From: Hyaloperonospora brassicae
Lineage: Eukaryota > Oomycota > Peronosporomycetes > Peronosporales > Peronosporaceae
Direction of reading: 5' to 3'
DNA: 64,000 nucleotides
Assembly (NCBI GenBank): GCA_947650285.1
Contig: CANTFL010001180.1
Location: 310,001 to 374,000 of the forward strand
Part shown: positions 56,756-64,000 of the stretch, piece by piece
Numbering within the stretch: the stretch's first letter is position 1
Layout of the letters: each line of letters opens with the position of its first letter
Notes under the pieces: generated by a model
The model's input: the letters and a program-made list of their open reading frames with translations, nothing else
The model's database searches: none
What the model was told of the DNA's origin: nothing
Position numbers and translations under genes: made by a program

Positions 56756-56813
56756 GACCGTCGAGAGTGGGGTAAGAATGCACGATAACATTCTTACCCC
56801 ACTCTCGACGGTC
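56756..56813. repeat. Hairpin, 25-bp perfect arms
   Basis: The left arm at 56756-56780 and the right arm at 56789-56813 are exact reverse complements separated by an 8-nt loop CACGATAA. GACCGTC starts the left arm and occurs again at about 56897 outside it. The position is about 100 bp past the 3' end of the RAD1 gene on the minus strand. It could be a terminator-like RNA element, a small-RNA precursor or the remnant of an inverted-repeat transposon. Confidence 0.92.
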
Positions 56814-56916
56814 TGCGGCCATGGTGCTTTGCATAAAACTTCATACTCAAACGGCCGCTGCACCCTAGCCTGGCCCTATCGATTCATCGCATTCTTGACC
56901 GTCAAGCCACGCCAGT

Positions 56917-58028
56917 CTACGGAATGGATGTGTCCTCGGGACTGATCAAAGCATCGACAAAAGCTTTGTCACCTGTTCCGCTCTCGACCATGTGCTGGAT
57001 CGACAGAAAGCCGTCACCGTTCATGCGAAGGAACGTCTCGTTCGAGTGTGCAAGCGCCTTGAACGCCTGCTGTAGCACTGCGACATGAAAGGTAGCTACA
57101 CAAGTCCCAGTGTTGCCGCTTTCTGTCGCAGGGGCACACGAAAACTCGATGAACGCCGAAGACGTGGGTGCAAACGCAATCTCGCACGACCCTGTCTCGG
57201 ACGTCGCGCTCAGACTCAAGCACTTGGCTTGCGATCGATCGCCAGCACCTTTGCAGTCCATCATGGCGATCGTCACGCTCGCTGCACTGGGCAAGTCATA
57301 AAGCTCGGCAAAAGCGTCATGTAGGGGCTCCGACTGCATGATACAGCGCGCTACCACTGCCGATTGCTCGAACGCGCTCTCGAATTCCAGCTGGTCCATG
57401 TCGCCTCCCTCGTGCTCCAGCACTTGCATCGAGCACTCGCACATGACGCCATTGTCTTCGACAACCAGCAGCAGACTCGCACTCTACCACACACACGCAC
57501 GCACGCGCACACACACACACAAAGAGAAGAGACACAACGACGTAACGTCAGACACACGAGCAGCGCCACTGTGTGCAGCACCAACACACAACTAGCTACC
57601 TCTGCTTCGTACGTCATCTGCAGCGACGTCGTCGCAAGAGCAGAAGGCCCAAACATCGACAGACACTCGAGCAGCAGGTGCACGTTCAGCGCAAAGCTCA
57701 GCTGCACCTCCTCGTCGTCGTCCTCGTCTCCTTCTCCTCCTCGTCCTTCTTCTTCTTCTATATCTCTTTCTTGTGGGGCACAGAGCTTGTAGCGCTCAAA
57801 GAGCTCTCGTCCAATCGACGTCGTGACCTGCAGACTTTTGCCGATCGAGTGCGCAGTGAAGAGCAGACCGCGTCGGTCGACGTCGCAGCGCACGCGTTGG
57901 TCGCGTCTGCTCTGTGTGAGACAGCTCAGTAGAGTCACGAGCACTTTGGCGCTCTCGGCGGTGCACGACAGCGTCGGGGGCGGCGCTGCGGTGCCGGACG
58001 TCGCGCGGTCGGCGCGGGTCCAGGTCAT
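56917..58028 (-). CDS. RAD1: RAD1, subunit of the 9-1-1 checkpoint clamp
   Basis: Model complement(56917-57483, 57600-58028), 331 residues, one 116-nt intron (57484-57599, GTAGCT...GGTAG) rich in CA/CG dinucleotides. The two exons join in phase (TYEAE then SASLLLVVED). Seen are DVDRRGLLFTAHSIGKSLQV, VQLSFALNVHLLLECLSMFG, MQSEPLHDAFAELYDLPSAA and the C-terminal ALAHSNETFLRMNGDGFLSI and QHMVESG, matching the two PCNA-like folds of RAD1. An acidic insert (EEEEGRGGEGDEDDDEE) lies between strands. The product loads at damaged DNA with RAD9 and HUS1. Confidence 0.85.
57484..57599 (-). other. RAD1 intron with CA/CG repeat
   Basis: On the minus strand it starts GTAGCTAG and ends GTGTGGTAG. It contains a (GT/GC)n tract. 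Reading through it gives a meaningless Cys/Val-rich run. Confidence 0.85.
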
Positions 58029-59707
58029 GCTTGGTGCGATCAGTGGATATTATCCGGTGTTGAACAACACATACGGATGTTTTTTGGAGCGGGTGGGGGT
58101 GGGTGCTTTTATGTTGAGAGGCCAGAGGAGAATGGACTTGTCGCGTGGAGATGGCGCTGTAGGTTGAGCTGGAGATAGAGCTATAGGTTCTGTGCCTGTC
58201 GCGAGACGAGTGCGGGATCAGACATCTCGTCTGAGGAGAGGGGGAGAATAACCTCAAACAGACGACTGCGGTCGGCTATTACTTTTACTACTTCAATCGG
58301 GACAACGTAGCACGAATGTTGCTTACCGACTGATGCGAGAATAGCAAGGACGGCGGCGGCGGCGGCTTGGTAGCGCACGAAAAGAAAAGCGCTTTTATTG
58401 GCAAGCAACAACCTCGTGCGACTCCTGCGCTCATCATCTCGAGTGCTGCCGTTTTACTTCCGAGCCTGGCAAAGTCTCCGAATACAAAGCGGACACTATT
58501 GAGTGCAACGCCAGAGTCGGTCGCAGTCGACCACGACGGCAGTCTGGTCCCCTTCCTCCACTACAAAACTGCACTTTCCTCATGGTCCGATCGAAAGCTC
58601 AGGACGTCGACGCCTGTCGGACCTGAAATCGCAGCGACCACTCGTCCATGCGCGCCGACGATTCTGTTTTGCCAGTCGGGACGACGGCGTTAGACGTGCG
58701 AAACACGCGGTCTCCTGTTGCAGTTGCAGTCTCTTTTGGTGGGGCAAAGAGAAAGGCCGGGCGCGACTGTCCATCCGTCGACGCTGACCTTTTTGTTGTC
58801 GCGGCCGATCAGCAGCGACGGACCATACCCACCGTCTGATCGGCCATCCGCGGCGAGGCGTCTACCGCCAATCAATGGCCAGGCAGGCGGCAGTGCGCAC
58901 TCCAGAGCGTGTCCTTGACGCTCGAGCGAGCGCTACCGGCACAAGCGACGAACGTTCTCTCGAGCAGCAAAGTGGTGCACGTCTACAGAGGGTCCAGCAC
59001 TTGTGCTTGTAGTTGCCGTCGATCTCTTCTCGCTCTATGCACTCATATGCATTTATCTATAAAGCTGCCAAGAGAGAGAGAGAGAGAGAGAGAGATCATC
59101 GCCCGAGCTAATCGTGATGGAATGCATACGGACAGTGCGCAACGAGGCGCTCGTTCTCGCGCGACAGCCGGATGGAGGCAGCAGGTTCACGATCTGGTCC
59201 TGCTGGTCTTGAGGTCACGCGCGCTCGTAATAGCCAGCGCTCCTGTCTCATCCTGTCTATTCGCCAGCCGGTGATCGCGCCCCCTGTTATTATCGTCGCC
59301 GAGTGAGCTAAATCAGAGAGCGTCCCGTCCATGTCTGACGCCCAGGTGATGTGGTGGTCCCTGAAGTAACTTGCCGTCGTCGTCGTCGTAGGAGGAGGAG
59401 GCGTCGGCGTGACCAGCGACAGGCACAAACGCGAGAGAGCCACTGCAACAACCGACTCGCACACCCACTCTCACACACGAGTGGGTGGCTCGGTGGGTGG
59501 CTCGTCCGCATACAAACACCAAGTGGCCGCGCCCGCGCCTCGCCCTAAGTGCGCTTCTTTTCACCAGCTCTCGCGCGCCTGTGCGTGACTGTGTGTGTGT
59601 GACTGTGTGTGTGACTGTGTGTGTGTGACTGTGTGGCTACTGTCAAGTGGACCGAGAGAAAAGGAGCTGCTCGTCCAGGACAAGAAAAAAGCGCCGCGCG
59701 CGCAGCA
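58029..59707. other. Divergent upstream region of RAD1 and the Spinster-like transporter
   Basis: 1.7 kb with no convincing gene. A (GA)n tract lies at about 59071-59095 and a TGTGTGAC-type repeat at about 59588-59640, probably in the 5' untranslated region of the transporter. Confidence 0.55.
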
Positions 59708-61420
59708 ATGGCCACTCTCCAAATCTCGACACCTGAGCCCGTCATTGCCACTCGACCGGCGCGCCCCACGACGACGACGGCCCACGTGCTGCCCGCCGCC
59801 GACACGTTCGACTCGGACCTCGAGACCGCGTCGCTGCTGTCGCACCCGCTCCTTCCCACGCGCTCTGAGGCCCGCGCGTGGACGACAGTAATGGGCCACC
59901 GCCGCGCGCGCGGCCACCAGGTCGGCAAACAGGGCGCGATCGTCCTGCTCTGCTGCATTAATTTGCTCAACTATATTGACCGCGGCATCATCCCCGGCGC
60001 GCCCGAGAAGTTCAACCACTTTATCACGGCGACGCTGGGCGTAGACGTCTTGAGTCAGTCTGTGTACTTTGGTCTGCTCACGTCGGCGTTCATTGCCACG
60101 TACTCTGTGTTCTCCATTGTCTTTGGCTACTTGGCGCTCACGCACCGGCCGTTCCGCATCATTGCAGCGGGCATGACGGTCTGGATCGGCGCCGTGGTCA
60201 TCTGCGGCCTCGCGCAGGTGGCCGAGAGCTACTACGTCTTGATTGCTGGCCGCCTCGTCAGCGGCGTCGGCGAAGCCTCGTTCCAGTGCACGGCCACGCC
60301 GTTCATCAACCGCTACGCACCGCCGGCCAAGCGGTCGCTGTACCTCGGCGTGTACTTGGCGTCGATCACGGTCGGCACGGCGATTGGGTACATTTATGGC
60401 TCGCTCTTTGCCAACTCGGCACTTGGCTGGGCTGGTGCGTACTACGTGGAAGCGCTGATCATGGCTGGCTTTGTGGTCTGCTGCCTCACGATTGTACCAG
60501 AGGAGCTGAACCAGATCCCGGTGAAGGAGGCGACGAGGCTCGAGGTGGAGAGCAAGCAGAGCGGCGTCGCGCTGAGTACTCCAGGGGACGAAGACAAGAC
60601 TGGGTTGACTGCTTATGTGGAAAACAACGAGCGCAGTGAGCCGGTTGAGAGCGTGTCGTTTTTTGTGGAGCTGTGGGCCATCGGTAGCTGCGTCCCGTTC
60701 ATACTCGTCACTCTGGGACAGGCAGCGTACACGTTTTCGTTGGCGGCGATGAGCACGTACAGCCCGGCCATCTTTATTGGCCTCGGACTCTTTGAGAGCG
60801 AGACGATTGTGTCGCTCGTGTTCGGTGGACTTGTCGCTGTCACTGGTACCGTCGGCACACCGGTGGGAGGACTGTTGGTGGACTACCTCGCAAAGAAGAA
60901 GCCCGAAGAGATTGGTCGTCGCTGCATGGTTTCCATGAAAGCGCTGTTCTACTTCATGCTGGCAGCGATAGTGTTTGGCATCTTCATGGTGGTCTTCGTC
61001 AGCACGAGACTGCTGTGTCTGCTGTTCCTCACGCTCTGCCTCTTTTGCATGTGCGTGCTATCCGTTCCTGCGACGATATCCGTGCTCGAGCTGTTTCCAA
61101 AGTACCGGCAGTCCATGGCCGTTGCGACAAACACGCTGCTGATTCACGCGCTGGGAGATGTGCCGTCTCCGATCATTATAGGCTTTATAAAGGACAAGTG
61201 GGCTCCGCTCTGTGGCACAGTGGAGGTGGACGGTGAAGCGCAGCTGAACCCGCGCTGTCCAGAGGATCACTCTGGGCTTCGCGATGTGCTGCTCTTTGCC
61301 GTGGTTTGGCTCGCGTGGGGCATAATGCTGTGGGGTGCTACTGTTCTGGTGATGAAGCGGAAGCTGCAGGACGACAAACGGCGTGCAGCTCGGGGCGGCG
61401 CCGTCTCAGGCTCGGCATAA
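59708..61420 (+). CDS. Spinster-like major facilitator transporter
   Basis: 570 residues from the ATG at 59708 (MATLQISTPEPV); the frame is open further upstream but only through a TG repeat. About 12 membrane helices follow a ~75-residue cytosolic start. Family marks: INLLNYIDRGIIPGAPEKF in helix 1, LTSAFIATYSVFSIVFGYLA, AGRLVSGVGEASFQCTATPF (the GVGEA motif) and AKRSLYLGVYLASITVGTAI. Spinster proteins are proton-coupled lipid or sphingolipid carriers of late endosomes and lysosomes in animals; the substrate here is unknown. A ~70-residue loop separates the two halves. The gene is intact and intron-free. Confidence 0.88.
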   Translation: MATLQISTPEPVIATRPARPTTTTAHVLPAADTFDSDLETASLLSHPLLPTRSEARAWTTVMGHRRARGHQVGKQGAIVLLCCINLLNYIDRGIIPGAPEKFNHFITATLGVDVLSQSVYFGLLTSAFIATYSVFSIVFGYLALTHRPFRIIAAGMTVWIGAVVICGLAQVAESYYVLIAGRLVSGVGEASFQCTATPFINRYAPPAKRSLYLGVYLASITVGTAIGYIYGSLFANSALGWAGAYYVEALIMAGFVVCCLTIVPEELNQIPVKEATRLEVESKQSGVALSTPGDEDKTGLTAYVENNERSEPVESVSFFVELWAIGSCVPFILVTLGQAAYTFSLAAMSTYSPAIFIGLGLFESETIVSLVFGGLVAVTGTVGTPVGGLLVDYLAKKKPEEIGRRCMVSMKALFYFMLAAIVFGIFMVVFVSTRLLCLLFLTLCLFCMCVLSVPATISVLELFPKYRQSMAVATNTLLIHALGDVPSPIIIGFIKDKWAPLCGTVEVDGEAQLNPRCPEDHSGLRDVLLFAVVWLAWGIMLWGATVLVMKRKLQDDKRRAARGGAVSGSA

Positions 61421-61796
61421 GTCGATCCAGTACTAGGACAGGGACGTCATGCTAGCGAATTGGTAGCACGTCGTGCAAGGCGTACTTGGTCACGACACGC
61501 AACCATCTGTACTTGCATGGACTAGTTATACACGTATGCATGCGATTACCTGTCGTGCCCGCGACTTGTGTTGCCTGCGACCTGCAAATGGAACTCACTT
61601 CGAGACCGCTTTGCTCCTGCCGTGCCAGCATCTTCACGTTGCTACGCTTCGTGCACGAAGACACGGAAGTGCTGCCACAAAACGTCTCCCAAGCTTCATA
61701 CGAACAACAATCAAAGCAAAGTATTGCAGAACTACGCATTTAGGCAGGAGGACCTTATCAAGCTATCCGTCAGTACTTCCCTGCCCCAGCAGATAC
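61421..61796. other. Convergent intergenic region
   Basis: 376 bp between the transporter stop and the ARP1 stop. Nothing recognised. Confidence 0.6.
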
Positions 61797-63118
61797 CTAC
61801 AACGTCTTCCGATGCAGGATCGAAGCCCCATACTCTTCGTACTCACTCTTGGTGATCCACATGTTCTTGAATGTTGCCAGCGACGCCAAAATGGAGCCGC
61901 CGATCCATGTCGAGTAGATGCGCGTGGGTGGTGCTGAGATACGAATTTTGATGTCCTTGGGCGCTTTCTTGCGCACTTCGGCGAGCAAACGGTCGCCGAA
62001 ACCCGGAAAGAGCGTCGACCCGCCAGAGACAATGATCTGCGAAAAGAGCGTCTTGCGCAGGTCCAGGTCCGACTTCATAATGGCTTGCACCAGACATTCA
62101 TGCACCCCACGTGCCTCAGACCCAATGATCTCCGGTCGGAACAGCACCTCTGGCGCACGGAACTTTTCAGGACCAATCTACACACATCGCACACAGGCCG
62201 CCGCGTTACAACAACAACACCCTTTTCTCGATAACGCCCCAACACAACAGCACCCCCACAAAACCGAGCACACAAACCGAGCACGCGTACATTCAGCAGC
62301 GTGCCGTCGGGCAAGTAGTAGGCACACGTGTCGTCTCCTGACGTACTCGTCGTTGCCTTGGTCTTGGCGCTGAGCATGTCTTTGACTGCAAGCGCCGACT
62401 TTTCTGCTTCCAGTTGCTCTTCTTTCGTCGGGTTGAACGCCACGTAGCACAGTTTCTCCTTGATCTCGCGCACGACTTCGTGCTCGGCCGACGTCTGGAA
62501 ATTGTACCCCGCTCGACGCAGCAGCAGCTGCAAGTGTCGCGTCACGTCTCGGCCTGCAACGTCCATCCTTGTGATCGCGTGCGGCAACGTAAAGCCCTCG
62601 TAGACGGGCACAACGTGGGCAACGCCATCCCCGACGTCGAGCACCACACCCGTCGTGCGCCCCGACGCGTAGAGACTCAGCACTGCTTGAGGCGACACGA
62701 ACAGCGACGGCACGTTGAACGCTTCAAAGAACACTTCGCTCGCCCGCTCGCGGTTCGCCACGGGGTTCAGCGGCGCTTCCGTGAGCAGCACCGGGTGGTC
62801 CTCGCTCTGGACATTGAGCATCTCCTTCGAGTACACGTGCTGCCAGATGCGGTGCATGCTCGTCCAGTCCGTGACGATCCCGTGCTCCATGGCATACTGG
62901 ATCCGAAACAACCCGCGGTGGTGCTGCACGCGATTGCCGACAAACACGTCGCTGCCGTCGTACGCCCCGCCCGGCATCATGCGCGTGTGCTTTGTCGTGC
63001 CCGTGAACGACGGGAACACGACGTGCGGCGTCTCGCCCCCTGCGAAGCCGGCCTTCATGAGGCCGCTGCCGTTGTCGATCACGAGCGGCTGGTTCCCCAG
63101 CACTTCGGGCGACGCCAT
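61797..63118 (-). CDS. ARP1: Actin-related protein 1 (centractin, dynactin filament)
   Basis: Model complement(61797-62177, 62291-63118), 402 residues, one 113-nt intron (62178-62290, GTACGC...GTGTAG) in phase 0. Start [19 protein letters not shown]. Actin-fold nucleotide site [14 protein letters not shown], then [79 protein letters not shown] and [15 protein letters not shown] sequence; it ends [16 protein letters not shown], close to the ARP1 C-terminus. It is slightly longer than animal ARP1 because of a short insert ([15 protein letters not shown]) before the intron. Its role is the short filament of dynactin, the dynein cofactor. Confidence 0.92.
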
Positions 63119-63521
63119 TGCAAGTCGACACGCGTGCGGGCGCTGGACGCAAAAATGACAGTAGCGTACCTTTTTGAAAAACGACGTGGCAGGAGGTGCC
63201 ACTTTTAACAACGACGGACGAAAATCACACAAAACACACAGAGATTGACAGCGACAGGGACACCGAGTGAGATCAGAGGCAATTTTGCACGCGACATTGT
63301 CACGATAGCGAGTGCCTGGTGCCACCGTCGCATTCGATCCGTTTCTGGGGGTTTCGCGGTTGTGTGTGTGTGTGTCGACCACACCGACACCCACCCCCAC
63401 GGGCCACCCGCTTGCGGAAAACCTCTGCTAGCGCATGCGACACTTGACCCCGAGCGGCTCCAAAAGACCCACACCCACACTCGCTCGCGCGCGCCCGACG
63501 ACCCAAAATAACACACAAACA
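63119..63521. promoter_or_regulatory. Shared upstream region of ARP1 and the symplekin-like gene
   Basis: 403 bp between divergent start codons. It contains a short GT tract at 63361-63374 and a CACACCCACAC tract at 63470-63480. No TATA box was recognised. Confidence 0.4.
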
Positions 63522-64000
63522 TGGACGACGCGCCGTGTCACGCAGTCGCAGCGCTGCTCGAGCAGCTACAGGGCGCCGCGAGCAACGCCGAGCAGCTCCA
63601 GCTCTTCCATCAGGTGCAGGAGATCGTGCAGCACCGGGACGCGTCGGGCGCCGAGCGCTGCGTGCTCCGTCGCGCGCTGCCGCTGCTTCAACAGGTCGCG
63701 CAGCTCCCGAACGCGGCGCTCGTGGCGGCCATTTTGCAGCTATTGGACCAGGAAGCGGCTTCCACTGCAGCAGTTGTGGCCAATACGAAGACAACACGGA
63801 CGGGGACTGCCATGGACCCGGCAGCGGCCGTCGTGGCGGCGCTCTATGACGTGTGCCACACGGTGCTTCTGCTCAGTTACTCGACCGAGAAGAACGTGGT
63901 GCTGGCGCTGCAGCTGGCGCTACGGACGCTCCACCAGAGCTTTGATGTGGCTCTGCAGGCTGAGACGGACGGGACCGACCTGGAGCCACGAAAGTGCTGG
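63522..64000 (+). CDS. HEAT-repeat-like protein, possibly symplekin (3' end outside window)
   Basis: An ATG at 63522 (MDDAPCHAVAALLEQLQ) opens a frame that runs to the end of the window (159 codons). It is all-helical with repeated Leu/Ala patterns (EQLQLFHQVQEIVQHRD, CVLRRALPLLQQVAQLPN, ALVAAILQLLDQEAAS, VLALQLALRTLHQSFD). The QLFHQVQEIVQHRD segment resembles the start of symplekin, the scaffold of mRNA 3'-end processing, where a similar helix precedes HEAT repeats. This match is weak; another HEAT protein is possible. Confidence 0.4.

Noticed and set aside
57351..57600. Cys/Val-rich tail after the first RAD1 exon
   Set aside because: It is read-through of the CA/CG-rich intron; splicing joins the RAD1 exons in phase.
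59561..60145. Minus-strand frame opposite the transporter start
   Set aside because: Shadow of the MFS gene and its TG repeat.
62414..63208. Long plus-strand frame opposite ARP1
   Set aside because: It is the complement of a GC-rich conserved gene. The ARP1 protein is unmistakable, and the antisense product has no motif.
1..64000. RXLR or Crinkler effectors
   Set aside because: No frame with a signal peptide plus RXLR-EER or LFLAK motif was noticed; a dedicated scan could still find degenerate ones.
1..64000. CRISPR arrays, operons, bacterial promoters
   Set aside because: The content is eukaryotic (introns, actin-related protein, COG, myosin); the regular repeats seen are hairpins or minisatellites.

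Overview
The window reads as nuclear DNA of an oomycete, most likely of the Peronosporales (Phytophthora or a downy mildew). The basis is a myosin with a C-terminal WW domain, an oomycete-type cellulose synthase relic, short GT-AG introns of about 70-130 nt, tightly packed divergent gene pairs, and large Ty3/gypsy retrotransposons between gene islands. No species can be named from the sequence alone.

Layout. 1-1.6 kb: 3' half of an M1 aminopeptidase. 3.2-11.2 kb: element 1, a full-length but inactivated minus-strand Ty3/gypsy element (two LTRs about 97% identical, 5-bp target duplication TATAG). 12.6-25.4 kb: element 3, a second, unrelated and more decayed minus-strand Ty3/gypsy element. 25.4-29.2 kb: element 2, a 5'-truncated plus-strand relative of element 1 that starts exactly where element 3 ends. 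30.2-30.6 kb: an isolated LTR of the element 2 type. 29-38 kb is otherwise gene-poor and includes a decayed selenocysteine-specific elongation factor (eEFSec). 38.9-46.3 kb: a frame-shifted coiled-coil gene, a cellulose synthase pseudogene, a small frameshifted gene, a Kelch pseudogene and a hypothetical ORF. 47.2-64 kb: a largely intact host gene island with COG5 and myosin (divergent), RAD1, a Spinster-type transporter, ARP1 (centractin) and the start of a symplekin-like gene (divergent from ARP1).

Most unusual signals. (1) Element 1 and its relative are packed with short perfect inverted repeats (arms of 8-11 bp, loops of 2-9 nt) through LTRs and coding regions; I found 17 with arms of at least 8 bp in 1.07 kb by eye. 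Some arms differ between the two copies by paired, complementary changes, even where this changes amino acids. (2) Both element families carry an antisense gene between integrase and the 3' LTR. In the element 1 family this gene lies across the integrase chromodomain, so that stretch codes on both strands in the same relative phase in both copies. (3) Element 3 is very strongly enriched for GATC (for example 17 sites in 360 bp). (4) eEFSec is a clear pseudogene that has lost its P-loop lysine, hinting that this lineage may have lost selenoprotein synthesis.

All positions, intron models and motif counts come from reading the sequence; no database search, alignment program or folding program was run.
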